The notes: a model not told the origin generated them from the letters alone. DNA of 64,000 nt from Proteiniphilum sp. X52 (GCF_003712195.1 NZ_RDSD01000011.1:1-64000); one strand, 5' to 3'. Counted from the stretch's first letter, positions 42,183-52,664 are shown. Translations and numbers: made by a program.

Positions 42183-43733
42183 ATGAAAACTAAGTACCTC
42201 TATCTCTTTTGGTTTATAGCGCTGCTCCCGGTTATGGTTTTACGGGACTATACCCCTAACAATGAGTTACGTTACCTGAGCATTATTGATGAAGCTTTGC
42301 GTAATGGCAACTTTTTTACTTTCACGCTGGATGGTGAGATCTATGCAGATAAGCCGCCTCTCAGCTTCTGGCTGATGATGGCAGGGAAATCATTGCTCGG
42401 CACCCACCAAATGTGGTTTCTGTCGCTTTTATCGTTTTTGCCCGCATTGGTAGTGCTGATGGTTATGGAGAAATGGATGAGGAAAGAAAGATCTTTTGCC
42501 TACCCACCCGATGGTTTGCTGATGCTGATGACCGGCGGTTTCTTTCTGGCTCTTACCATTACTATTCGTATGGATATGCTGATGGTGATGTTTATCACCC
42601 TTTCACTCTACACTTTTTTTAAGTTATACCGGGGGGAGGGAAAGAAACGGGATGCTTATCTTTTTCCGCTCTACGTCTTTCTGGCTCTTTTTTCAAAAGG
42701 CCCTGTCGGCCTATTGGTTCCGTTGCTCTCCACCCTGATATTTCTTCTCTATCGGGGTAAAATCCGTACATGGCACCAATACTGGGGATGGAAAAGCTGG
42801 CTGGTTCTACTGCTGGGATGTGGTATCTGGTTTGCCGGGGTTTATGTGGAAGGAGGAGATGCCTATCTCAATAACCTGTTAATACATCAAACAGTGGGAA
42901 GAGGAGTGAATGCTTTTCACCATAGATCTCCGTTCTATTACTATGCTATTGCTATCTGGTACTTGCTGGCTCCCTGGATGTTTTTATGCGTGGGACTAAT
43001 CATTGCCGGAGTGGTTCGCAAAAAAATCGAAACCGAGACCGAAAAGTTTTTTCTTACTATTATCCTGACGACTTTCGTCATGCTATCGCTGATCAGTTCC
43101 AAGTTGGCAGTCTACCTGCTTCCCGCGATACCCTTTCTGATCTATCTGCCGGCCATGTTACTCGATAAATTCGATGAGAAAAACATCTGGTTACGGCTTT
43201 CGATAGCAGTGCCTGCCGTCCTTTTCGCAGTAGTGCTGCCGGCTGTTTATTATATAAAGGGAGTCGACGAACTCTCTTATATCGCCGTACCGCTGGTGTA
43301 TGCGGCGGCTACTGTCATCTCCCTGGGCGGACTCATGGTTTTATATCTTCTTTTCCGGAAAAAAGCGCTCCGTAAATCTATCCGCGTGATGACTTTCTCC
43401 CTTTTATTCACTATATTTATCGCCGGATTAGCCTTGCCTCAGTTGAATCCTTATATGGGATGGAAAACGTTATGCAGGGAAGCTATGCGGATTGCGGAGG
43501 AGAAAGGCTCTTGCCAATATTATGTATATAAGATTTCACGGCCCGGAAGTATGGATGTTTTTCTTGGAAAAGAAGTTATAGTCGCATCCGAAGAAGATAT
43601 ACTGAAAAATACATTCTCCGGACAACTCTTACTGCTACCCGAAAAAGCAGTATTGAATGACAGTCATATTCAATCTGTCATATCCGACAAAGAGCAACAC
43701 AAAACCGGCCCTTATCTCATTGTTGTTTTATAA
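42183..43733 (+). CDS. ArnT-like glycosyltransferase family 39 membrane protein
   Basis: 516 residues from ATG 42183 (MKTKYLYLFW); the longer frame starts with TTG. About eleven membrane helices and the GT39/GT83 acidic first periplasmic loop: DYTPNNELRYLSIIDEA with the aspartate-glutamate pair, then GEIYADKPPLSFWLM, the classic ArnT/PMT motif. Such enzymes transfer a sugar from polyprenyl phosphate to lipid A, LPS core or protein on the periplasmic side. With GT2, LAB_N and a uronate epimerase adjacent, a lipid A or core modification is likely; acceptor and sugar are not proven. Confidence 0.9.
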   Translation: MKTKYLYLFWFIALLPVMVLRDYTPNNELRYLSIIDEALRNGNFFTFTLDGEIYADKPPLSFWLMMAGKSLLGTHQMWFLSLLSFLPALVVLMVMEKWMRKERSFAYPPDGLLMLMTGGFFLALTITIRMDMLMVMFITLSLYTFFKLYRGEGKKRDAYLFPLYVFLALFSKGPVGLLVPLLSTLIFLLYRGKIRTWHQYWGWKSWLVLLLGCGIWFAGVYVEGGDAYLNNLLIHQTVGRGVNAFHHRSPFYYYAIAIWYLLAPWMFLCVGLIIAGVVRKKIETETEKFFLTIILTTFVMLSLISSKLAVYLLPAIPFLIYLPAMLLDKFDEKNIWLRLSIAVPAVLFAVVLPAVYYIKGVDELSYIAVPLVYAAATVISLGGLMVLYLLFRKKALRKSIRVMTFSLLFTIFIAGLALPQLNPYMGWKTLCREAMRIAEEKGSCQYYVYKISRPGSMDVFLGKEVIVASEEDILKNTFSGQLLLLPEKAVLNDSHIQSVISDKEQHKTGPYLIVVL

Positions 43734-43737
43734 TCTG

Positions 43738-44754
43738 ATGAAGATGAAAATATTGGTTACCGGCACTGCCGGATTTATTGGTTTTCACGTCGCGCGCCAA
43801 TTAGTCCGGCAGGGATATGATGTGGCCGGTCTCGACAACATCAACGCTTATTATGACACACAACTAAAATATGCCCGTCTGGCCGAAACAGGCATACCAC
43901 AGGAGAAAATAAAAGAGGGCGAATGGGTACAGAGCGATAAATACCCGACCTACCGTTTTATCCGGCTTGAGCTGACTGATGCCAAAGGACTTCTCACTCT
44001 CTTCCGTGAAGGACAATTCACACATGTCCTCCATTTCGCCGCACAGGCCGGGGTCAGATACTCCCTTGAAAATCCTCTTTCATACATCCATTCCAATATA
44101 GTGGGTTTTACGCACCTGCTGGAGGCATGCCGTTCTTATCCGGTCCGGCATTTGCTTTATGCCAGTTCCAGCAGCATCTACGGAGACGACACTCCCTCTC
44201 CCTACAAGGAATCGGCCCAGACCGATCATCCCGTAAGCCTGTATGCGGCTACTAAAAAAGCAAACGAGTTGTTGGCCTATTCCTACAGCAAACTTTATGG
44301 AATAGCTGCAACCGGTATCCGTTTTTTTACGGTCTATGGCCCCTGGGGACGTCCCGACATGGCACCATGGTTGTTTATATCGGCCATTACGGAAGGAAGG
44401 CCTATCAAGGTTTTCAATAACGGGGAAATGCAACGTGATTTCACCTATATCGACGATATTGTGGAAGGAGTTCTCAAAATCATGTCCGCTCCTCCGCAAG
44501 CCAAGGTTCCCAATGTTGTATATAACATGGGCTGTGCCTCGCCCATACAACTGATGGATTTCATCCGCATTATCGAAAAAACCACCGGAAAGAAAGCTGT
44601 CAAGGAGATGGCGGATATGCAACCCGGAGATGTGGTATCTACGTATGCCGATACATCATTACTCGAACAGAAGTTTGGATACAAACCCCGCACATCGGTT
44701 GAGACCGGTATCAGGAATTTTCACGACTGGTTTGAGGAGTATCGTCACAGGTAA
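43738..44754 (+). CDS. NAD-dependent epimerase, UDP-glucuronate 4-epimerase type
   Basis: Extended SDR enzyme of 338 residues from ATG 43738 (MKMKILVTGTAGFIG), 4 bases after the GT39 stop. Rossmann motif TGTAGFIGFH near 8-17, catalytic YAATKKAN (YxxxK), ASSSSIYGDD and RFFTVYGPWGRPDMA. The segment around LAETGIPQEKI and the WGRPDMA block are typical of UDP-glucuronate 4-epimerases, which make UDP-galacturonate. In this operon it would supply the sugar for GT2 and GT39. Epimerase subtype is probable, not certain. Confidence 0.88.
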   Translation: MKMKILVTGTAGFIGFHVARQLVRQGYDVAGLDNINAYYDTQLKYARLAETGIPQEKIKEGEWVQSDKYPTYRFIRLELTDAKGLLTLFREGQFTHVLHFAAQAGVRYSLENPLSYIHSNIVGFTHLLEACRSYPVRHLLYASSSSIYGDDTPSPYKESAQTDHPVSLYAATKKANELLAYSYSKLYGIAATGIRFFTVYGPWGRPDMAPWLFISAITEGRPIKVFNNGEMQRDFTYIDDIVEGVLKIMSAPPQAKVPNVVYNMGCASPIQLMDFIRIIEKTTGKKAVKEMADMQPGDVVSTYADTSLLEQKFGYKPRTSVETGIRNFHDWFEEYRHR

Positions 44755-44892
44755 ATGCCTGTTCAAGAAACTGACTGGCTGTACAAGAAATATTTCTCCA
44801 AAGTGGCAGGTCTTTGCCCCTGCCCGCTTATCGGATAGTGCCAATTTTCAGTTTTTTGTCCCAAATAATTTTATCAAACCGAAAAAATATGC

Positions 44893-44900
44893 TATTTTTG
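44893..44900 (+). promoter_or_regulatory. -7 element upstream of gap
   Basis: TATTTTTG in an AT-rich stretch, 148 bases before the gap start. The leader between has no clear structure. The -33 element is not clear. Confidence 0.5.
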
Positions 44901-45027
44901 TAAGCCTGTTAAAAAGATGGTTTTTAGGGACGTTCTTCATCAGGATGGACAGGCTCAAGAAAGGTATGACAGCCGGTATGAGGCCTAAAGAGATAACAAT
45001 AACAACGATTAACAAGAACTCTTTTAA

Positions 45028-46053
<1,026 letters not shown>

Positions 46054-46082
46054 TACACCGTTGTGGTTATAACAATGACGGA

Positions 46083-46112
46083 AAACGCCTTCAATCACGG
46101 AGGCGTTTTTTT
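46083..46112 (+). terminator. Intrinsic terminator after gap
   Basis: Stem AAACGCCT / AGGCGTTT with a loop of about 10 bases and eight T on the plus strand. Confidence 0.9.
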
Positions 46113-46210
46113 TGTGGTTGTTTTGCTCTCCGGCACCCCTTGCTTCAAGGCACAAAAAAAAGCCGGACAACAGCTGTTCGACTCTTTTATCAAAAATACC
46201 CGGTTTATAT

Positions 46211-46378
46211 TTATTCCGGATGAATTGATTCTGTGGGACATACTTCTGCGCAAGAACCGCAGTCGGTACACACCTCCGGGTCAATTACATAAATATCACC
46301 TTCCGAGATCGCCTCAACAGGACATTCGTCGATACATGTTCCACAGGCAATGCAACTATCGTCAATCACGTAAGCCAT
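46211..46378 (-). CDS. Ferredoxin with two 4Fe-4S clusters, 55 residues
   Basis: Translation of the minus strand from ATG 46378 to TAA 46211 gives a 55-residue protein with two CxxCxxCxxxCP motifs: Cys9, Cys12, Cys15, Cys19 and Cys37, Cys40, Cys43, Cys47. This is the clostridial-type 2[4Fe-4S] ferredoxin, a soluble low-potential electron carrier. It starts MAYVIDDSCIACGTC, the standard N-terminus. A -7 element lies 45 bases upstream. Likely partners are pyruvate- or 2-oxoacid-ferredoxin oxidoreductases elsewhere in the genome. Confidence 0.97.
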   Translation of the reverse strand: MAYVIDDSCIACGTCIDECPVEAISEGDIYVIDPEVCTDCGSCAEVCPTESIHPE

Positions 46379-46422
46379 AATAATAGTAAAAAATTAGTTA
46401 TTGTAATTCGTTTATATTGATG

Positions 46423-46452
46423 CAAAGATAATCAGTTTTTTTCTAATACAAA
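46423..46452 (-). promoter_or_regulatory. Promoter of the ferredoxin gene (TTTG-N18-TATCTTTG)
   Basis: On the minus strand TTTG (46449-46452) and TATCTTTG (46423-46430), 18 bases apart, 45 bases before the start codon. Confidence 0.65.
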
Positions 46453-46580
46453 AGAGGTGTAAAATATTGTCCGTTATTTAGAATCTGTATAAATTTCCCC
46501 TTCATCAGGTCCATCATATCCCGATAAAATCCGGCACAACCTATTCAAGACACAATAACCGGTAGAGAAAAACGTTTAAT

Positions 46581-47291
46581 ATGAGCATGATCAAAAAAAC
46601 GACATATTTTCTTCTGTTGATCCTGATTTCAGGTAATCTTCATAGCCAGCAGCGTAAGTTGCAACACCGCCCCTACGCCGATCAGCGGCTATTTCATATG
46701 GGGTTTACGCTGGGATTACATACGCAAGACCTGATACTCACCCAATCGGGTTTCATCAATGAAAACGGCCAGGTTTGGTTTTCCGAAATCCCTGCTTATT
46801 CGCCAGGATTTACAATCGGCATCATCGGGGATATGTACGTCAACAGGTTCATGAATCTCCGGGTCATACCCTCGCTTTATCTGGGCGATAAAAAATTTGT
46901 ATTCAGGGAACAATCATCAGGCGAAGAATTCGCCACTCATATTCGTAACAACTATATCACTCTGCCGTTACATCTGAAAATCTCTGCCGAGAGGATCAAT
47001 AATTTCCGTCCGTATCTCCTTGTGGGAGGATATGGCAGTCTGGAACTGGCTTCTATTAAAAACCGCGCTGTACTGTTAAAAGCCTATGATGCAGGAATTG
47101 AGTTCGGCGTGGGGTGTGATTTTTATCTGCCTTTTTTTAAACTGGCTCCAGAGTTAAAATTCAGCTTCGGGTTGGTAGATATGCTGGAAAAGGAAAGGAA
47201 TGACCTGAAAGATGATGATCTCCGGAAATATGCCAATTCACTGTCGAAAGCCGTCCAACGGATGATCACACTCAGTTTTCACTTCGAGTAA
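46581..47291 (+). CDS. porT: PorT-family outer-membrane barrel protein (type IX secretion)
   Basis: 236 residues with a signal peptide (cleavage near SQQ, about residue 23). The start of the mature protein, RPYADQRLFHMGFTLGLHTQD, and the C-terminal blocks YITLPLHLKIS, AGIEFGVGCDFYLPFFKLAPELKFSFGL and the final FHFE match PorT from Porphyromonas gingivalis as I remember it. PorT is needed for type IX secretion and gingipain export. Other T9SS genes are not in the window, so the role rests on similarity. Other outer-membrane barrels of the same superfamily are the alternative. Confidence 0.78.
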   Translation: MSMIKKTTYFLLLILISGNLHSQQRKLQHRPYADQRLFHMGFTLGLHTQDLILTQSGFINENGQVWFSEIPAYSPGFTIGIIGDMYVNRFMNLRVIPSLYLGDKKFVFREQSSGEEFATHIRNNYITLPLHLKISAERINNFRPYLLVGGYGSLELASIKNRAVLLKAYDAGIEFGVGCDFYLPFFKLAPELKFSFGLVDMLEKERNDLKDDDLRKYANSLSKAVQRMITLSFHFE

Positions 47292-47369
47292 TACTATTTT
47301 CGAGGACGACCCGATATAAAAATTTCTCTCACCGCGGCGGGCTCTATAGTCTATTTCCTTGTTCATAAT

Positions 47370-48398
47370 CTATTTTCCTTCTTCAAAAAGGGATGCATAC
47401 GTTTTTTTCCCCCTGAAATAAAAATCCATCAAAATGCTTTTCCGGTATTGTGTGGGAATAACCTCCTTGACTGCTTTCCGCAGATTCTCACGACGTGCCG
47501 GCCTGAAGGAAGGCCGCATCCTCAGGAAATCCCTATACGCGTCGATCACCGCCCGCGCGCTTTGGATATTGGCATTCAGTAAAAGTCGCGAACAAGCAAG
47601 GATATCAAAGAAAAGTCGCATCGTAAACGTGGAATGATATATCCGTTGGGGTATATTTTTATAGATCATCAGCAGGTTATTGCGGAAATTCAGATACATT
47701 TTTTTCGGATTATCCTGGTTCAGTGATGCCCCGCCTACATGATACACTACCGATTCAGGCACACACATCACCCGCCTGCCCCGCGCGTTCAACCGCCAGC
47801 AGAGGTCTATTTCCTCCATATGCGCAAAGAAACGTCCATCCAAGCCTCCGGCTTCCGCGTAATCTTTCCTCCTGATGCAAAGGCATGCTCCCGTCGCCCA
47901 GAAAACCGGTATCGCGGTATCATACTGTCCTCGGTCTTCTTCCACCACATGCAGGATCCTCCCTCTGCAAAAAGGATAACCATATCGATCAATAAACCCT
48001 CCTGAGGCACCGGCATATTCAAACCGGTTTTTATTATTGTAAGCAAGTATTTTCGGCTGTGCCGCCGCCACTTCGGGATGAGCATCCATATAGGATACCA
48101 GAGGCCGCACCCAATCCGGCGTGGTTTCCACATCAGAATTAAGTAATACTACATATTCGGAATCCACTTGTTGCAATGCCTTATTATAACCCTCCGCGAA
48201 TCCCCAATTTTTGTCCAGCACAATCACCGGCAGGTCGGGATAATGAGTCCGGAGAAATTCCAGTGAATCGTCACTTGAATGGTTATCAGCCACAATCACA
48301 TCGCACTCCTCGTTGAGTGAATGCGCCAGCACGGAAGGAAGAAACTGCTCCAGCAATTTTCTCCCGTTCCAGTTCAATATGACGACAGAAGTTTTCAT
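47370..48398 (-). CDS. Family 2 glycosyltransferase (WbbL/rhamnosyltransferase-like)
   Basis: 342 residues. GT-A fold: SVVILNWNGRKLLEQFLPS at the N-terminus, VIVADNHSSDDS near 34-45, the metal motif NSDVE near 87-91, and WATGACLCIRRKDYAEAGGLD, then the acceptor-site MEEIDLCWRL. A C-terminal helical tail of about 100 residues follows. Such enzymes add sugars to LPS or exopolysaccharide on the cytosolic membrane face. It follows the acyltransferase gene in the same direction (97-base gap). Acceptor unknown. Confidence 0.9.
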   Translation of the reverse strand: MKTSVVILNWNGRKLLEQFLPSVLAHSLNEECDVIVADNHSSDDSLEFLRTHYPDLPVIVLDKNWGFAEGYNKALQQVDSEYVVLLNSDVETTPDWVRPLVSYMDAHPEVAAAQPKILAYNNKNRFEYAGASGGFIDRYGYPFCRGRILHVVEEDRGQYDTAIPVFWATGACLCIRRKDYAEAGGLDGRFFAHMEEIDLCWRLNARGRRVMCVPESVVYHVGGASLNQDNPKKMYLNFRNNLLMIYKNIPQRIYHSTFTMRLFFDILACSRLLLNANIQSARAVIDAYRDFLRMRPSFRPARRENLRKAVKEVIPTQYRKSILMDFYFRGKKTYASLFEEGK

Positions 48399-48461
48399 TA
48401 ATTAAAAATTACCAATTACCAATGACAGTAAAACTAAAAACAAAAAGTGAATCTCACCCGG

Positions 48462-48495
48462 GCACACCACTTTCCCAGCATCCCACTTTCCCACC
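48462..48495 (+). repeat. Short CCCACTTT direct repeat
   Basis: CCACTTTCCCAGC and CCCACTTTCCCACC lie back to back. The same CCCACT/TTCCCAC words fill the tract at 3300-3420, and a smaller set is at 199-215. Confidence 0.6.
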
Positions 48496-49395
48496 TTAAT
48501 TAGGTTTCTTAAATTTCCAGCGGTCATGCGACCATAAGTAATAGGCCGGCTCCCTCATGATGGTCTCTTCCAGTTTCCTCATGTACCGTTCCATGATAGT
48601 GTTTTCCGCCTCTTGACTTGCGTCGGGTGTGATGACAAAAAATTTACCAACATAATGTCCTCTTTTCACTTTTTCCATGTCCAAGTAAACAATAGAGTTT
48701 CCCAGACGCCGGGCTATCTTTTCCATGCCGGTTTGCACAGGAGTCTGCTGATTCATGAAAGTAGTCCAATATTTATCTTGACTCGGTGATGGCCTCTGGT
48801 CATTAAGGAAACCGATTACCATTGTTTTCCCCTGATTCTGAGTGCGGATCATCTGCCGCATAACACTTCGCATCTCGATGGGTGTGGGATGGAAGTGGCT
48901 TCTCGTCTTTAGGAAAAGATAATTAAAAGCATTGGAGTGCAGCTTTTTGTAAACCAATCCCAACATTACATCCGACGTCAGATGCAACCCGATGGAGGGA
49001 ACCCATTCCCAATTGCCATAATGGCCGAGGCTCATCACGCAGGATTTTCCATCAGAAGTCAGCCGGTCAATTATCTCCGGATTTTCGAACTTCATCCGTT
49101 TTCGTGCTTCCTCATCGCTAATACGAAGAGTTTTGATAGTTTCCACGTAATAGTCGCACAGGTGACGATAGAATTTTCTCTCGATCTCCTCAATACGCTT
49201 TATGGGTTTCTCCGGAAAAGCATTCTTGAGATTTTTCCTTACAATTTTCCTCCTGTATCTTACCACATAATACGCACACAGATATAGGATATCGGAGAGG
49301 ATATACAGCACCCTAAACGGTAACAGTGCGTGCAGATAAGTTACCGCATATAACAGTAAGGCTCCGATTCCCTTTTTACTTGCTTCGTCATCCAT
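48496..49395 (-). CDS. LpxL/HtrB-type lysophospholipid acyltransferase
   Basis: Adds a secondary acyl chain to lipid A or a related lipid at the inner membrane. 299 residues with an N-terminal membrane anchor (about 20-45). The catalytic HxxxxE motif is GHYGNWEW; other LpxL-family blocks are VRKNLKNAFPEK, GFLNDQRP and MREPAYYLWSHDRWK. The start codon shares one base with the mtaB stop (TAATG), so translation is coupled. The number of acyl chains it adds cannot be read from sequence. Confidence 0.92.
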   Translation of the reverse strand: MDDEASKKGIGALLLYAVTYLHALLPFRVLYILSDILYLCAYYVVRYRRKIVRKNLKNAFPEKPIKRIEEIERKFYRHLCDYYVETIKTLRISDEEARKRMKFENPEIIDRLTSDGKSCVMSLGHYGNWEWVPSIGLHLTSDVMLGLVYKKLHSNAFNYLFLKTRSHFHPTPIEMRSVMRQMIRTQNQGKTMVIGFLNDQRPSPSQDKYWTTFMNQQTPVQTGMEKIARRLGNSIVYLDMEKVKRGHYVGKFFVITPDASQEAENTIMERYMRKLEETIMREPAYYLWSHDRWKFKKPN

Positions 49396-50708
49396 TAAAA
49401 AATCGCTTTCATTGCCATTTCTTCCTCGTCATACGCGCCCACTTCCACTTCTGTAACCCTGTTCACAAGCGACGCGTCATAATCGGCATACAATTTCACA
49501 TAATTTTCGGTAAACCCATGCATTTTCTTACCCCGTCTTGTGTGCTCGAACAATACTTTTTTCCGGCTTCCCTGCTGCGACAGGTAAAACTCCTTCAGGC
49601 GCACGTCAGAAAAATCCAACAAGGTTTTGCTGCGCATATGTTTTGTTCTCGGATCCACTGCGTAGTCGATATTTAGCGCTGCCGTGCCGGGACGTTCGGA
49701 ATAGGTAAAGACATGCAGTTGCGAGAAATCGATGGAACGGATAAATGATTCTCCCTCTGCAAAATAATCATCGGTTTCGCCCCTTACCCCCACAATCACA
49801 TCCACTCCGATAAAAGCGTGGGGAAGGATCTGTTTGATCTTCTCCACTTTATGACGGAACAGTGATGTATCATACCTCCGCTTCATCAGACTCAGTACGG
49901 CATCGCTTCCTGATTGCAACGGCATGTGGAAATGAGGAGCAAAACGATGCGATCCGGCCACAAAATCGATGATCTCATCCGAAAGCAAATTGGGCTCAAT
50001 AGACGAGATGCGGTAACGCTCCACACCTTCCACCTGATCGAGTTCTTTAAGAAGATCCAGAAAGGATTCTTTGGTGGTATGTCCGAAATCGCCGATATTC
50101 ACTCCCGTCAGTACAATCTCCCTACCTCCTTCCCGCACAACCTGTTCGGCCTGCCTTACCAGATCAGCAATCGAACCGTTACGGCTTCTGCCTCTCGCAA
50201 AAGGAATAGTGCAAAAGGAACAGAAATAGTCACATCCGTCCTGTACCTTCAAAAAATAACGGGTACGATCGTCCGCGGAAACGGAAGGGACGAACGAGCG
50301 GATGCGGTGTGTCTTTGATGTGACAACCTCCCCTTTCTCTTTTTTCTTCAGATCATCGAGATATTTCACCACGTCGAGCTTTTGCTCTGCGCCCAATACC
50401 AAGTCCACACCTTCTATGCCGGCCACCTCTTCGGGTTTCAACTGGGCGTAACACCCCGTGACGACCACAAATGCCGAAGGGTTCTCCTGAATCGCCTTCC
50501 GGATAGCCTGACGTCCTTTCTTATCGGCCAATTCAGTGACGGAACAGGTGTTGATCACGCAAATGTCGGCTTGCTGCCCCTTCCGGGCACGACGCACACC
50601 GGAATTGAACAACTGCCGCCCTATGGCGGAGGTCTCCGCAAAATTCAATTTGCAGCCCAAGGTATAATAGGCGGCTGTTTTATCTTGAAAAATAGTCCTA
50701 TCAATCAT
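49395..50708 (-). CDS. mtaB: tRNA t6A37 methylthiotransferase MtaB
   Basis: Radical SAM enzyme that adds a methylthio group to t6A37 of tRNAs reading ANN codons. 437 residues. The N-terminal UPF0004 domain has cluster cysteines C19, C55 and C86; the radical SAM cluster is C159, C163, C166 (GCDYFCSFC); a TRAM-like C-terminal domain follows. GRSRNGSIADLV and VQDGCDYFC fit MtaB rather than MiaB or RimO. Start ATG 50708. Two further genes follow in the same direction. Confidence 0.94.
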   Translation of the reverse strand: MIDRTIFQDKTAAYYTLGCKLNFAETSAIGRQLFNSGVRRARKGQQADICVINTCSVTELADKKGRQAIRKAIQENPSAFVVVTGCYAQLKPEEVAGIEGVDLVLGAEQKLDVVKYLDDLKKKEKGEVVTSKTHRIRSFVPSVSADDRTRYFLKVQDGCDYFCSFCTIPFARGRSRNGSIADLVRQAEQVVREGGREIVLTGVNIGDFGHTTKESFLDLLKELDQVEGVERYRISSIEPNLLSDEIIDFVAGSHRFAPHFHMPLQSGSDAVLSLMKRRYDTSLFRHKVEKIKQILPHAFIGVDVIVGVRGETDDYFAEGESFIRSIDFSQLHVFTYSERPGTAALNIDYAVDPRTKHMRSKTLLDFSDVRLKEFYLSQQGSRKKVLFEHTRRGKKMHGFTENYVKLYADYDASLVNRVTEVEVGAYDEEEMAMKAIF

Positions 50709-50845
50709 ATCTGATTTGTCATATTCATATCGCTTCTCCTGGAAAACAAATCCATGGGAGAAACAATTCGCGCGACAATAAATTAACTGTGAATAAGTGA
50801 AGGGACAAAATTACAATTTTACTCCTAATTTACAGCCTTTTTTTC

Positions 50846-50876
50846 TTTGATAATACATTTTTAGCTATTACTTTTG
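50846..50876 (+). promoter_or_regulatory. Promoter of the acyl-CoA ligase gene (TTTG-N19-TACTTTTG)
   Basis: TTTG at 50846-50849 and TACTTTTG at 50869-50876 with the preferred 19-base spacing, 26 bases before the start codon at 50903. Confidence 0.8.
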
Positions 50877-50902
50877 CTCATATTTAGCAATAATGGGCAA
50901 TC

Positions 50903-52552
50903 ATGATTGAACAAAACTTCATCAAAATATACGAAGAGAGTTTCAAAAAGAACTGGGATCTGCCCGCACTGACTGATTATAAAGGCGGCAATTCATACAC
51001 CTATGGTCAACTGGCCCGTGAAATAGCCAAACTTCACCTTCTCTTCTCGGAATTACAGATTGAAAAGGGTGACAAGATCTCGCTGATCGGTAAAAACCAC
51101 TCTTCCTGGTCAATTGTTTTTATGGCTACTATCACTTACGGCGCGGTGATTGTCCCTATTTTACACGAATTCAATCCGGAGAGCATAGAACATATTATCG
51201 ATCATTCCGATTCAAAACTGGTTTTTATCAGTGAGGTTATCTGGAAATCCATCAACAAGGATAATCTGAAGATGCCGGTATTTGAATTATCCTCTTTATA
51301 CTCTCTTCTGAAAAGTAATGATGAAAGTACAACCGAAAAGGCGACGAAACTCGAAGAACTATTTTATCGCACCTATGCGGACGATTTCTCACGCGACGAT
51401 ATCCGGTATGCAGACGTAAGCAATGAAGAAGTAGCTTGCCTTAATTACACATCCGGAACAACGGGATTCATTAAAGGGGTGATGATTACGGCAAATAATT
51501 TTGCGGGGAACGTCACTTACAGCAAAAAATTAAATCTGCTTTTTGCCGGTGACCGCAATCTGGCATTTTTACCAATGGCCCATGTGTATGGTTGCGCATT
51601 CGACTTTCTCTATGCACTTTCCGCGGGTGTCCACAACACATTGCTGGGCATCTCCCCTACCCCCCAAAACCTTATCGTTGCACTGAACGAGGTGAAGCCA
51701 CACCTTATCATCACGGTACCTCTTGTCTTTGAAAAGATATACAAGAAACGGATCCTGCCGGTAATAGAAAAACCGGCTGTCAAGATGCTTTTAAAAATCC
51801 CTGGGATCAATAAACTTATACATAATAAAATAAAAAGTTCGTTGACAAAATCATTGGGAGGAAACTTCAGGGAAGTAATCATCGGTGGGGCAGCACTCAA
51901 TGCTGAAGTGGAAGCTTTCTTCCATAAGATAAAATTCCCTTTCACCGTCGGCTATGGCATGACTGAATGTGCCCCGCTTATTTCTTACGATCATCATTAC
52001 GACTTCGTACCCACATCCTGCGGTTCGGTATTGGACAAGATCATGGAAGCACGTATTGATTCACCCGATCCTGAAAATATTCCGGGAGAAATCCAGGTCA
52101 GAGGTGAAAATGTGATGAAAGGCTATTATAAAAATCCCGAAGCGACAGCGGCAGCCTTCACAGCCGACGGCTGGCTTAAAACCGGTGACCAGGGTATCAT
52201 GAAGGGAAGGCGGCTTTTTATCAAAGGAAGGATCAAAACCATGATCCTTTCAGCGAATGGGCAGAATATTTATCCCGAAGAGATTGAATCGCAGTTGAAC
52301 AACCTCCCATACATCGCCGAAAGTTTAGTCATAATGCGCGACACAAAGCTCGTCGCGATGGTCTGGCCCGATATTCCCGCCATGAAGGAAAACAATATCC
52401 CGGAAGAGAAACTCAAAGAGATCATGGAGGAAAATAAGGGAATACTCAATCAATCGGTAGCCCAGTATGAGCAGATCAGTGCCATAGAAATAGTGGAAAC
52501 CGAGTTTGAAAAAACACCCAAGAAAACCATCAAACGCTTCCTCTACCAGTGA
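50903..52552 (+). CDS. Long-chain acyl-CoA ligase (AMP-binding enzyme)
   Basis: Activates fatty acids as acyl-AMP and then acyl-CoA. 549 residues. A P-loop YTSGTTGFIKGV near 178-189, YGMTECAPLIS (A5-type motif), GWLKTGDQG (the ribose-binding Asp), and KTMILSANGQNIYPEEIE near the hinge; the catalytic C-terminal lysine lies in KTPKKTIKRF. The layout resembles the FadD/Acs family of Bacteroidales. It has its own promoter and stands alone. Possible functional link: the acyl-CoA dehydrogenase and ETF at 16-20 kb. Chain length preference is not visible. Confidence 0.92.
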   Translation: MIEQNFIKIYEESFKKNWDLPALTDYKGGNSYTYGQLAREIAKLHLLFSELQIEKGDKISLIGKNHSSWSIVFMATITYGAVIVPILHEFNPESIEHIIDHSDSKLVFISEVIWKSINKDNLKMPVFELSSLYSLLKSNDESTTEKATKLEELFYRTYADDFSRDDIRYADVSNEEVACLNYTSGTTGFIKGVMITANNFAGNVTYSKKLNLLFAGDRNLAFLPMAHVYGCAFDFLYALSAGVHNTLLGISPTPQNLIVALNEVKPHLIITVPLVFEKIYKKRILPVIEKPAVKMLLKIPGINKLIHNKIKSSLTKSLGGNFREVIIGGAALNAEVEAFFHKIKFPFTVGYGMTECAPLISYDHHYDFVPTSCGSVLDKIMEARIDSPDPENIPGEIQVRGENVMKGYYKNPEATAAAFTADGWLKTGDQGIMKGRRLFIKGRIKTMILSANGQNIYPEEIESQLNNLPYIAESLVIMRDTKLVAMVWPDIPAMKENNIPEEKLKEIMEENKGILNQSVAQYEQISAIEIVETEFEKTPKKTIKRFLYQ

Positions 52553-52636
52553 TAAACAGCAGGGAATCCGGTTTCTTGTTTTCAGATCATCAAGATCCAC
52601 AAACACTTAATATTATTTAACTGTAATTTTTCATCA

Positions 52637-52658
52637 AAACATGTTCTGTAACATGTTT
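52637..52658. promoter_or_regulatory. AACATGTT inverted repeat overlapping the -33 region
   Basis: Two copies of the palindrome AACATGTT separated by 4 bases (AAACATGTT, CTGT, AACATGTTT) form a near-perfect 22-base inverted repeat immediately upstream of the -7 element TAATTTTG at 52665-52672. The position is that of an operator. Confidence 0.55.
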
Positions 52659-52664
52659 TTGAGG

